Below, in pieces: positions 20,643-32,059 of a DNA stretch of 64,000 nt; the first letter of the stretch is position 1; the number at the start of each line of letters is the position of its first letter. The stretch lies in assembly GCA_010094045.1 (NCBI GenBank), contig ML986604.1:191512-255511 (forward strand), written 5' to 3'. Origin of the DNA: Lojkania enalia. Lineage: Eukaryota; Ascomycota; Dothideomycetes; Pleosporales. The notes below the pieces were generated by a model, which searched no databases, had not been told where the DNA came from, and was given only the letters and a program-made list of their open reading frames with translations. The position numbers and the translations under genes are program-made.

Positions 20643-23110
20643 GGCGTGCGACTCGGGGATGGAAGTGATGACGTCGTTGTTGGGTGTTCTGGCTCTGCGC
20701 TGGTGTCAAAATTGGGGAATGCAGCAGTGTCTGGGGGTGTGTGTGGTGTGCGGAGGAAGGGGGAGTAGATGGGAGATGGCGGTGGGTAGTGGGCGGTATG
20801 GTATGGATATGTATATGGGGGAGCTGTGAGTGGGTTTGACGCACGGACCAGGATGTGGCTCGGGGCAAGCTAGAGCCCCGGACGCGGGTGATACGTCAGA
20901 GGGTGGTGGGCAGGCAGTGGCGTGAGGGGCTCTTGTGTGGTGTTACAGAGGGGATACAAGAGGTGCTCAATCTACGGCGTCGTGTGACAAAACATGGTCG
21001 AGAAATGGGATGCTGGGGGACGAGGCAGGAAGGGGGAAAGACGGCCGGCGGTGTAATATGGGAAAGCCCAGTGCTGAAAGTGGGAAGCGTCGACACCATC
21101 GGATCGGTCCTATTCGGCCCGCGCTATAGCCGCTTTCGGCAAGGCGTGCTTTCCCCGCATTCAGACTCAGGGAAAGAACAAAGGCGCGCTGCACGGGGGG
21201 CACTGGGACGACGGTGCTAGTGGAGCGCTAACCGCTCAACACCAAATCAGATAGCAGTCCGTGAGCCTGCCGCTGCCCCCCGAATGCCCACCAGAGCTGC
21301 CCCCGCTTCGACCGCGCCCATCATCACGACGGCGAGACCCAGCCCTTACAGAGCTCCGCCCTAGATTGAGCAGCTGGCGCTCAGGTGGGTTCCGCTGTCG
21401 TCCAGATGTTCGCCACTCAGGGCAGCCCGTTTATTCACCCTTAGTCACGGCAATGGACACGTCGAGCATTCCCCATTGGCATACGCAAGCCTATCATCAA
21501 GTTGCTTTTCTCGCCATCCACATCATGGCGCTCGCGCCTACGGCCGGGGTCTGCATGCCGCTTGCATAGCAGGGTACGAGGACATGCACTTGTAAAAACG
21601 TGCGCTATCCTGGGTCCGGATGGCCTGCGAGGCTAATATAAAGAAGCAGTCTTCTAGAGTCCGCGGACCGAAGCAGTCAGAATGGCCTCCGAGGAGCCCA
21701 TTCGTTGTAAGCCAGTCCCACGTGACGCCCGTGGAGACAACAATGCTCATGGGGATCAGCATGCTACCCTCACGGCTTGCTGGCGGATACGACGGAGAGG
21801 CAGTGTGGCTTGAGACGTTGGTTTAGCGCTGGAGTTAGGTGTTAAGATCCCACCTGTCATCAGTGTGGACGCGGCCTTTAGAAATCAACAAATGAACTGA
21901 TATGCAGTGCTAGATAATCAGACGTATTACTAGGCAATAACACTGTTGATAGCCTTTGTTTTGCTTACCGGCGGTGAGTGTCCTCCATCTCGTAGGCTGC
22001 CCTCGTTTCGGCGTCCTTTTATGCAGTCATGCTGCGTGTACGCAACGTCCACGCAGCAGTTTGGAGAACGCTGCTGCTAGATTAGTACCTCCTCGCAGTT
22101 ATGCAATCATGGCAATGACCTCTAAGCTATGTTTCGGTCAAATATCCGTCCTCGGTCCGTACACATCGGACTAGCCTGCATCGACCGGCCCCGCTATGCA
22201 TTTGGGCCACACATATCCACCACAGACAACCCAAAATCTTGGTACAGATTGCGCGGCCAACCGACAATGCATTCAACGAAGAAAGCATGCAATAGAGCCA
22301 TTCCGGGAGAATACAAAGTGCAATAAACCATCTACATGCTGCGAGCAGCCGTACCGAGGCGTCTCTTAGCAAGCATTGCTACCGCTTCCCGTCCCCTAGA
22401 ACCCAAACTTTAGATGAGGCATGCTTCAAACACAAAGGCGCCCGCACCTTGGCAAGCCGACGTTGTGGATACTGCGGGGACATCACCTGGATGATCACGC
22501 CGACATCGTGCGTTCTCATGCGTTCTTGGTTCCACGGCTCACAACAGCAAGAGAACAGGGTGCTTTTAGCGACCGCCTTCACAGAGATTGAAGATTATCG
22601 TATGAGACTGCATGATTGGAACACCGTTGCAATGTTCTTGTCTGCTGAAATTGTAAAATTGGACGAAATCTCAGGGGCTACCGAAAGCGAAACGAATATT
22701 CACTTAAAGGAGCTTTGACTTCTTTGAACTAGAGCATTCTGTTGACTTATGAAAGAAATTGGATAGAAACGAAAGACGAGAATAGAATCCGGAGAAGGCT
22801 GGAGGACTTGAAAATAAATGTAGACTCAGCAGCAAAAGATCAAAGAACGCTTCAAGACCAGCTGAAGTGAACAATAATCGGATTGAACACAAAAAGGTAT
22901 ACCGTTAAAGGAAACATTAAAGGGGTATCGAACTAACTTTCGCCTCGAGACGTGTACGCTACGAATGAAGCGAGGGCGAACCCGAAAATCGAAAATAAAA
23001 TACCTCCCAGTACATGACTGAGCCAGAACTATGGCGTGGCCTCTTCATAGGGTTACGCATGGGGCATGCTACTTATATGAAGGCGACGTGTAGGATGGCG
23101 CGACCATCTT
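20643..23110. other. Intergenic, nothing recognised
   Basis: About 2.5 kb. The left part is the GC-rich promoter of the minus-strand gene ending at 20642. The rest has only short overlapping frames. No tRNA, repeat array or mobile element is visible. The 3' flank of the SWIM gene begins at the right. Confidence 0.4.
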
Positions 23111-24535
23111 TTATTGCATTGGCCTTTTTGCGGAGCTTCCCTCAGCTTCGGGGGCGGCTCTCTTCTTACTTTCAGAAACAACCGAGTTAAACGCACTTAA
23201 AAACGCAGCCGGAGTCCTTTGCATTTCAAGCCTGGACCCAATCCTGGTGAGTAGCTCCCAGTGATTGCGAAGGACGTCATCATGCGGGAGGTCCAGCAAG
23301 GCATCTAAGACAAACAACCCATTGCCAACTGGGGGCGCACCAATAAGGCAGACGAATAGGTTATTCTCTGTGGGGTCCGCGGGAGGAATCCCGCCCCAAG
23401 TAGTGTTGGCATAAGCGTCAAAATCTCTGTTGGTGACTCCGTCTAGGATGCTAATAAGCGCCGATGCGGCGCGGATAGCTAAGTTACTTGTATCTGAGTC
23501 ATTCCCAAATTGCTGTTGGTAGTATTCGTGGACGGCTTGGACGATAGCCTTCAGACTTTCCGCGCATTTGGCTACATCGTAGCTCTTCCTGGTGAGCGTA
23601 TCTGTTGGGCCATTGGCGATATAGTCGTCCAAGGCGTTGAAAGCCGAAGCAATCCGGTTATTGATCTTGTCAAAGAATACATGAACCTGGAAAGCTGGGT
23701 CTATAACAGCCTGAAGCTGAACAAGTAGACCAAGGTCTTCGGTCGCATATTGGGTGAGCAATTCTTTGAGCTCTGCATACTTGCGTGCACGCTCGGAAAG
23801 AAATGAGAAATCCCGTGAGCTTTTGAACTCTGAAGGAAGTGCATCCGAGGGCTCGAATACAGACAGCATTTCTGCAATCTGATCCTCAATCTCGTCGTCG
23901 TCGTATTCGACGCCATCCTGGAGGACCCAATCAAGTCCATCGGCAACTCTGGGTAGAGTCATTTGATTGACCATGTGAGCCGGTTGGATGTCCTGGACTG
24001 CAGAACCGTCCATAGCCAATTGCAATGTCTGAGATCTTACGCGGGAAGGTGCTCCAGTCGTCAATTGATCCAGAATCCAAAAAATGTGCTACAGGCAGTT
24101 TTTAGCCGATGTTGGAGAGCAAAGATTATAGATACCTACTTTGCATGCGATTCCACCTTCGTTGGCACCACAACTGCACTTAGGAACTGGATGGCCTCCG
24201 CCCATGGTAATGCTAATATCGTCGTAAATGTAGAACATGTACTGGTTCGGATCACCTCCCAATTCTCGGCAATACTTCATCCTGATAGCATTGTCTCCTT
24301 TCGCTAGGCCGCGGGCTGCTCGCTTACGAACCTGCTCGTCGAAAGAAGAGAGATCGTATTTGAGACCTGAGGCAGATTCAATAATCGTTGGTGTTGGAGA
24401 CGAAGTTTCGCTCGGTGGATCTGAAGCTTGGAGAGGTGAATTTTCCGCCCGTGCAGCGGCCTCAGCGGCTGCACGGCGACGAGTAGTCACCATTATGTCC
24501 CCAAGTGATAATCTCGAAAGTTCTTCCGCAGACAT
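23111..24535 (-). CDS. SWIM-type zinc-finger protein, fungal family
   Basis: Two minus-strand exons (24535-24140 and 24088-23111) encode 457 residues. The 51-nt intron (24139-24089, GTAGGT...CTGTAG) is phase 0 and its removal creates CSCGANEGGIACKHIFW. This completes the C-x-C-x8-C-x-H SWIM zinc ligand set at about residues 121-134, and the histidine ligand is the first codon of exon 2. Residues 1-60 are Ser/Ala-rich with a basic TTRRRAAAEAAARAE stretch. After the SWIM motif come about 320 mostly helical residues with an acidic patch (EYDDDEIEDQIAEML) and a C-terminal basic KKRAAPEAEGSSAKR that could be a nuclear signal. SWIM domains bind DNA or proteins. The specific function of this family is unknown to me. 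Confidence 0.85.
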
Positions 24536-26289
24536 TGAAGCCGTTTGAATTGCGTCTGCCTGTTGGTGTCATAGATTCAGCGCAGGCTATATATCATTCC
24601 AGTTCTACGCCGCATCCTTGATGAGCCCGCTAGCATGAAAATCACAAGCCTCTCATGGGGCGCTAAGAGGATCTTGATTGTACGCCACACAGTAGTGGAC
24701 CGATGTGGCTGTTGGATCGGTATGAAGGCGTCCATGTCTGCCGCCAGTCTCCATGGTGGGCAGCGGCGAGGAGAGAGAAGTGAACGAGGCATTAGCCGGA
24801 ACGAGCGATAGATTCAGTGCATAGCATTCGTCACCTCAAACCCTTGGTACATTTCCAGTCTCTCTGAAGGGGGACATAGATCGATGGCCCCTGCTCTTTG
24901 CGTCCGATTGTTGATAATGGGGCCGCTACCTAGCTCCTGCGGTTGCGGCGTTTGCTTCGGTGAGTCCAGAAGACGTCATATCGAGTTACCGTATTTCCAT
25001 TTTTGATATCCTCATCATATACTAGAGATCTACCCGATTGTCGGAAGCGCTACACAGGGACTTGAAGGTAGCGTGGGTGTTTATTCGGTGTAGAAAATGT
25101 ATGCAGGCATACGCCAGCCGCGGCGAAGCTCGTTAATCCCACAACCCGCGTCTCTTGACCATCGAGACGTGGCTAAACCGGCGCCACATTAGCATACTTG
25201 GAGGCACGGGGCCAGTAGCGGTGTCACTGACTGGACGATGCGGTATGGTGAAAGTGTAAAGATTAGGAGTTGATGTCGGTGTCGGCGGACATCCTTCGGC
25301 GAGACAAGCGAAAGGTGCGCCACATTGGCTGTGCGCTCCGCCTCGCTACTCTTCGATTTTCGTTAAACGAGACCCAATCATTTCGGACAGGATTGTTTTT
25401 CATGGAAACACTGCAAGGCGGAATCACGCGGAAGGAACAGTAATCACTCAGTCAAGCTTTCGCGGGCATAACGAAGAGTGTAATTGAAATCCTTACCAAC
25501 TACGCCGTTAGTACGCCTCCCCCGTCTGTTCGCAAGTGGGTTATACGAACCATCCTACAGTTTTGTTTCGGCGTTTCTGTTTGGTGCCACGGCAGATTCT
25601 GAAGCCGCTGAGGCTCTTTTGGCTTTCAAACCTAAAATGGTAGATATGGATGGGATTCTAATGTTGGAAGCGTCTACAAGCCAACAGGCTCTATTGCTCT
25701 CAGTAAACCAAAGAAACTACTCATTAACGACTAAGGCACTTATGTAGCATTTGATATGTTGTTGTTGACCAATCGAAGGGGGTAAATGCTTATTAAAAGG
25801 ACCAGATATAGTCACTCATAGATATTGCTCTTAGAGAATGATATAAATTGCTAGTGGATGATCAAGCAAAGTAGGTACAACCACTAGTAGTCTAAGGATA
25901 AATGGACCAATGAGGTCAGGGTGGAAATGTGGTAAGGAAAGGTACTCGAGCCGCCAGCGTAGCTCGACTCCCCAGACGGGGACCGCCGTAATCATTACGG
26001 CGTAAAACAAAGAATCCGCCTTTAGTAAAGACCTCCCCGTGCCCAACAGTGTTATGGAAGATTGGTTGCCTGAACCTTGCGGCAAAAGCTTTGCCAGAGA
26101 ATGAAACATCTTAGAGCGCCATCATCATGTTAGATCACTTCGAACCCCATCCCGGATGGCGGTAAGGAAAAAATCTCCAGGCTGGATAGCCTCGTGCGAA
26201 ATGATCGGTAAGGCGTAAACCAATTCTGCGGTGGCGTGTAAGTCAACGGTGTGTGAACGCTGCGAGGGTCCGACTCACGCCTGGGCTGC
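24536..26289. other. Intergenic, SWIM gene promoter to bZIP 3' flank
   Basis: No gene is well supported. An 87-residue plus-strand frame at 25484-25747 has no recognisable motif. The minus-strand frame ending at 26130 contains an out-of-frame continuation of the bZIP gene (see that entry). Confidence 0.4.
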
Positions 26290-26766
26290 TCACCTGCTGC
26301 TTCCTCCTGTGCGTGAAGCGGCGGCATAGACTGAGTTCTCTCGAGAACTCCGTTGTGAATTCTGCTCTTTATTTTTGCCTGCTTCGACAACGTGGCGCAT
26401 CGATATGCCTCCCCAAGGCAACCCCGACAATTCTCTGCTTTGATCAAGATCGCTAGGTTCCGGGGTAGCATACGAGTTTCCCGCTCTTCGTTGATTTTCC
26501 ATCTCCCGCTCTGTCTCTTCCTTTTGTTCCCTAACTTTGTCTCCTAGATGGGTGTTAGATCCAACCGTCAGTGAATTGTCGGTAGCGGGCAACCACTTAC
26601 GGAACCTTCGTTGAGCCAGCTTGTTCTGAATCTTTCGTCGCTCACCAGGGTCCTTGATATCCGACCATTCATCTGATTTTGGCTTGGATGAGTCTCTACC
26701 TGGGGCTGATGATCCAGACCTAGACGATGTTGACTGTTGCCCAGTGGCTTGTTGATTTTGGGACAT
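26290..26766 (-). CDS. bZIP transcription factor (C-terminus uncertain)
   Basis: Minus-strand exons 26766-26601 and 26543-26290 encode 139 residues from MSQNQQATGQ. The 57-nt intron (26600-26544, GTAAGT...CTGAC...CTAG) is in frame and free of stops, so retention would insert 19 residues. Removing it restores the continuous basic region KIQNKLAQRRFRDKVREQKE at about residues 44-63 with the bZIP N-x7-R spacing. After it come NSYATPEPSDLDQSRELSGL, PWGGISMRHVVEAGKNKEQN and YAAASRTGGSSR. The TGA at 26290 comes suddenly. In the next frame the sequence continues EQPRRESDPRSVHTPLTYTP, which looks like the natural tail. A GTGAGC donor overlaps the stop (26293), so an unresolved third exon or a frameshift is possible. 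It is likely a nuclear regulator, target unknown. Confidence 0.72.
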   Translation of the reverse strand: MSQNQQATGQQSTSSRSGSSAPGRDSSKPKSDEWSDIKDPGERRKIQNKLAQRRFRKWLPATDNSLTVGSNTHLGDKVREQKEETEREMENQRRAGNSYATPEPSDLDQSRELSGLPWGGISMRHVVEAGKNKEQNSQRSSRENSVYAAASRTGGSSR

Positions 26767-26892
26767 CGCTCGGATCGTACCGGCACAAATGTAACAATGT
26801 TTTCGTTCGAATATAAGGGAGAAAAGTCGGGAGACGATATTACGGGAGAATACACTGGTGGTGAGGTAGAATTGCGCTGTCATCGGAGTCAA

Positions 26893-29800
26893 GAAGCTAA
26901 TGCGTAGGATTAAAGAATAGTGTCGGAATTCACCACTGCCTCATGTCTAGGTAGCAGAGGACCTGGCACCTGGCCAAGTTTAGAATAGAGACCCTCGAGT
27001 ACGAAAGAGGCTGCAGAATGGAAACGAGGATGTCCTCGCTCAGCTGGCCAATGCTCGATGCCTAGAGGGTGACTCGTTAAAACAATCGAAGGAGAGTCAA
27101 TGACAACCAACGAAACGAAGAAATAGTAAACGAACGTAGGGCGTGGAGAATAAGTCCACGGCATGGCGCATGGAGAGGTATACATAGTGTCGTCTGATGG
27201 GTTAGGGCTGCCAACTAACCTGGACGGATAGGTAACGAAATGGTGTGAGGAATCGGGCTTGACGATGACCTATTCAAGATCCCTGACTCAAACCACTGGG
27301 GACGTGAGGCTTTAATGCCGTAAGATCGTTGATTGGTGAGCATCCATTCGGATGTATGAGCAACTAGAACGCGAACGGACAACGGCAAATAGTCAACAGC
27401 GGTTTTAGGCATCGATTCATAATGGCCAGAGCATCTGTAGACGGGAGGGCGTCGACAGAGACCTTTGAGTGACCAACTCGCTGGGAAGGAGCCCAGCTCG
27501 GCAGTCCCGTCATGCCAATCTGCGATCCTAGAGCCATGATGTTCTTCTGAACCACCTATTCACCGGCCACGAGATCCGCGCCGAGGATAAAAGCACCCTA
27601 GTCCCACGAGCAGACCCTGCAAGGCACTTGAATAGTGGGCAGCGCAATGCAGTGAATGAATACGATTGGCCCCCTTTCGGGTTGAAGGAAGCCATCCGTA
27701 CCCGCCGAAGTCCTGGTCGACGCATTTGAACCCGGTGCGAGTACCTGCATTCCTCGTTACCGTTGGATTGGCAAGATTTCTCGGGAGGGCCGCACTGCCA
27801 TGGCCCTTTAGTCTAAATAACGGCTTCAGCCCTGGAATCCCACGACTCAGAGCGCAAGGCAGCAACGCCATTGGCTAAAGTCTCACCAGATAAAGTACTC
27901 GAACCGAAAGTCATCTTCTCAGAACCTAAATCAAGCAGTGGCTGTGCTTCAGCCTCCGGTTCTCCATGCCCTTTGTCCTTTTGGGGTTTGTCGCTGTTTT
28001 GACATCACTTGACGCTCCGAAGCTGTGGGCGGGACTAGGCATAGTTGCATAGCCAAGGACGAGGAGAAGGCAGCGACATGAGGACAGTAGATGTCGAGAG
28101 CAGGGATTCCAGCTGCACTGCATGTCCCGTGTCACCATTTCTGGCCCCTCCGAGCCGGATATGACGTTCTGCGGCTTTGAAAGCGCATTGCTTGGAAAGT
28201 TGGTGATATCCGCCGCTCTCGCCGAACGGACCTAGCTATTACTAGAAACGAACGGGGAGGAAAAAGAATAGGCAACGAAGGGTAAGGCAGCTCCTATCGG
28301 TGAGCGAAGTTGGGGTTATGTTGCAGTGGTCTGCCATGTGCGGACAGGGAGCTGCGAAGGGCACTCGTGCGAAGCGGTGACAGCCGATGCTGTCGCGAGC
28401 CTGTTGCTCAGATAGAATAAGCTAAAGCGATGATTGTCCAATCATACAGCGCATAGCAACATAGATGCGCTTATGCGTCCAATCATACAAAGTTACATAT
28501 GGAGAGTGGCTCAGTCGCTGACCGCTAACAGCTAAGCCTCATCGTGATAAACTACATCATCAGGGCACACGATTAACGCAGAAACCATGGAGTGAAGCGG
28601 AGAATTCCCTAATGAGAGCGAGCCGCGGATGAGTCCGCCTCGCTTGGTAAATGCCTCGTCCAGGTCCTGACCGTCTTTCCCTCAACCGGACGTTCACGAT
28701 ACATTAACAATGGATACGCACATCAGATACAGGCACATCAGTACTAAACAAATTTACTGCGCTTTACGAACCCAGATCTAGGCTTCAATTGGTCAATATT
28801 GCCGATAGGTCGCATTAGATACTATTTGGAACAACGCAGAAGGAGTGGTACGAAATCCCTGTAATATAAACCGCACCCGAAAAGCACCATAAGTACAAGG
28901 ACATGTTGCGGGCGACGAAACTATCCTCAGGCGGTCAATTTTAACATTCCGCTAACGCATCTGGCGCCGGTGAAATAAAGGTGATGCAGTGCACATTTGC
29001 ATGGCCTTCTTCACCATGTCGAAAGGTTGCAGTAGTGACGCGCAACATGCACGCCGGCGTTCACCTCTTTCGACGCCTCGGAGTGCGGTGACCCAAACAG
29101 CAAGCTAGTTTATCATGAAGCTTTCCGGTGATTTCACCGGTCGATGAGAATTGCCGGTTTAGTTTTAAAATTTTGCATCCTTTGGTCGCCGGGAGGGTAT
29201 TGCAGCTCACACACATGCCACTCGATCTTCGCTAATGACCACAGGGGATTCCAGCAGAGACAGAAAAAGGCAACGGCTACTCATAAACCGGATACCGCGA
29301 CGTTCCGTCGCTATTGTTAGCCTTCAATACGTACGGGCTGATCGAAGTCGCTGGCAGTATGTTCGCTTCTCATCTCCGAATCTTTCTCAGAAATCGGTCG
29401 AGGCCCCCAAATATCTTGGTCTAGTCTTCTTTTCAGCACCAACATGGGCCTTTTATGCAGGGCTCGTACATTGGGAGTGCCTAAGCGCAGACCTAGGCCT
29501 TGTCGTAAAACTGTTATTGGTGAATGTGAAATTATCGAGACGAAAGGAGGTATGCTGAACCCGTGCACTGATCGAGAACTCGATATTAGGCTCAGAAGAA
29601 CCGGCCGACGAAGTTACAGTCTCTGGGGCCGTTCGGATCCGTATTCTATCCGTTTTTGGGAATATTTTCATTGTCGTTATTCTGCTCTTGATCTCAAATT
29701 TCATCGCGATTAGCTAGATGCAGGTGCGTAAACCTAGGATATTCTACATTATTTTTTATCACAATGTTACTACGGAATTGATAGGATTCCATCAGCCTTT

Positions 29801-32059
29801 TCCATAATCCAATCATAGGAATCGGCAATTCGTTATGGAGGTGGCGGAACAGGAGAATATAGGGGAGCCGAAACCGACCTCTTTGCCTGATACGGACACA
29901 ATCATTGGCTTCCCTCATACCGTCATAATCCGACACTCCGTGGTGCGTTGGTGTGCTAACACAGCGAATTATTTTACTAGACTTGGTCAAATCCGAACAT
30001 AACCCGGGGAATGTGAAGAGTAAGATCGGTGGAGAGTCAGGCCGTGACAGGTGGCCACCCTATATAAACAGCACCGCACATGCATGGGCGCGTCTGTGGC
30101 TTATGGGTCGCTTCAGGGGCCATTGCCTGTGGGATGTTGCTTTTTACTGAGCGAATAGGACTTCATCGATTAAACTCACCCTCACGTAAAGCTGCAGTGG
30201 TGGAAGCGAAGTGTTTGGGAACCAGGCTGAGGAGATGCCGAACAATCCGCGTGTTGCCTCGGATTGACCGTTTCTCGGGTCTCTTCACATCCTTGACTAC
30301 ATGGGAAACTATGTTCCTTAATTGTGGAGAGCGACTCAGCTCGGCATGTATCTTAAGCAACACAGCCACAGACGTACAGATATGCTATCAACGCGTGGGT
30401 GATAAAAGTGCGGCTGAGCACGATGTTGGCGAAAAGTAAGCACTCTATTTCGGTTTGTCAACTAAGATCATGAAAATGTCGAACAACCCGGCCGCTTGTG
30501 TATTTGGAAGGTATAGCAGACGAGAAGACCGTCGAGGAGAGACCCAATTCATAGACCATTATCCTAGAATATTCTCTTGCTAAAAATATGTTTGTCTTTG
30601 ATTTAGTCCTACACGTTCGAGCGATCGGCAACGAGTAGGGTGGAGAAGACACGGTCCTGCTAAAAACCTATTTCAATCTCCCACTAAATAGAGAATGTTG
30701 CTCCAAGGCCATGGATGGGCGATCCAGGAAGCAGGCAAACGTGGGTTGAGAAGGCGAAAGAGAACGGCAACAACTACTTAGATTGACGATGCATTAATGA
30801 TTTTCACAGTCACCATGGTGTCACGTAGGGCCAATAGCTAATCGCACATGATGGATGTGCTGAGGGTTGGTTGTGTCGAGAATTCAGGAGGATTCGGTTC
30901 GAGGAAAGTCGAGAAGCCGGAAAATCTGCGGCACCGAGAACCAGCGGGCCGCCCCATCAAAATCTTGCGCCTCCCCCAGTTTTCTCTTCATCACACATTC
31001 ATAAACCTTGAACGCATAATCAACTGCCATTTCTCGCTCCTATGGAATGGTCTGTCATATTGGCGTACTAGAGTAAGCCAACTTTGGCCCATTTAGGCTT
31101 CCTGCTCTACTCAATGTGCAGAAAGTGCACCTGCGGGCCTCACATACTTCCGCCTAGGAACTGACACGACGATTGCTGCGCTTCCCACGGGCGAATTATG
31201 TCCTCCCGCATCTTGCCGGACGCTAACCAACGCAGAGGATAGATGACTACGATGCGCTGCGCAGCCTTCAGCAGAAGTATCAAAAGCTTTTCGATCACAG
31301 GGAAGTATTGGTCGAGATGTTGGACCAAAACGTGATCTAGTCGAGGCGGACTTAGGGGTTATTGCCGGTGTGTTCTCCTAGAAAGCTTGGAACACGGCTG
31401 CTTCGTATGCAATCCGAGCTGGTATACAATTACGCAGGCCGCCTCTCCCATTCTCTTTTAAAGGGGACTCGAATGAGGCCGGGCCGAGCTGTCGCTAGGT
31501 TGACTGAGCGATTTAAGGTTTGGGCACGACGGTTCTGTCGACGGCTAGATATGGAGGATTGGTGGCTTGTCATGCGGAGCCAGGGACCTTCTCAAATGGT
31601 TAAGTCCGTAGCCCGGTTCTTGGTCAGCGCAAACATGAACAATATGCCTTCGACTTGCATTGCGATGGATGGATGGGCCAGAGGAGAGGAGCAGCGCCAG
31701 GCAGTGAATTAAGTAGACCACGATCCCGGTCAGCAGATCTCCTTGCGCGGCTTGCGTGCGGTCAGTCCCCTTGGCTCTGCAGGTGCAGGCAGGGTGGCCG
31801 CGCTGGCTCAAGTAGCTGTCCCGCCTAGAACGGCTTGACTACTCGCAACTAGTAAACGCATGCGACGTGTTGGACGCTCACGCTCTCCTTTCTTTTCAAC
31901 CCTCCCCCGGCCGCCATGGACATTCCGCAGCCTCGATAACTGTGTGCTGAATTAAGGTGCCCGCCGCACGAGCTCCCTACCCTCTCCCCCCCGGGACGCT
32001 ATCTCGATTCTCGGCCCTGCGACTGCGATCCGCTCCTTCCCACCGCTCGCAGCAACAGC
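26893..32059. other. Gene-poor region, nothing recognised
   Basis: About 5.2 kb with many overlapping ORFs of 60-120 residues on both strands, none showing a family motif, signal peptide or splice-supported extension. Base composition is closer to the genic regions than to the AT-rich blocks at 42-59 kb, so this does not look RIP-degraded. The last few hundred bases, pyrimidine-rich from about 31870, are the promoter and leader of the ArfGAP gene. Confidence 0.4.

Noticed and set aside
20194..20829. 211-residue plus-strand ORF opposite the Ser-rich gene
   Set aside because: Antisense shadow of a GC-rich coding region. The minus-strand frame carries conserved-looking motifs instead.
26280..26310. 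HAC1-type unconventional splicing in the bZIP gene
   Set aside because: CAGCAG repeats lie at the frame break, as at HacA splice sites, but the basic region (KIQNKLAQRRFRDKVREQ) is not of the Hac1 type and no paired stem-loops with the required loop sequence could be made out.
27560..27871. 103-residue minus-strand ORF
   Set aside because: Overlapped by another equally open minus-strand frame. No motif, and no splice-supported extension.
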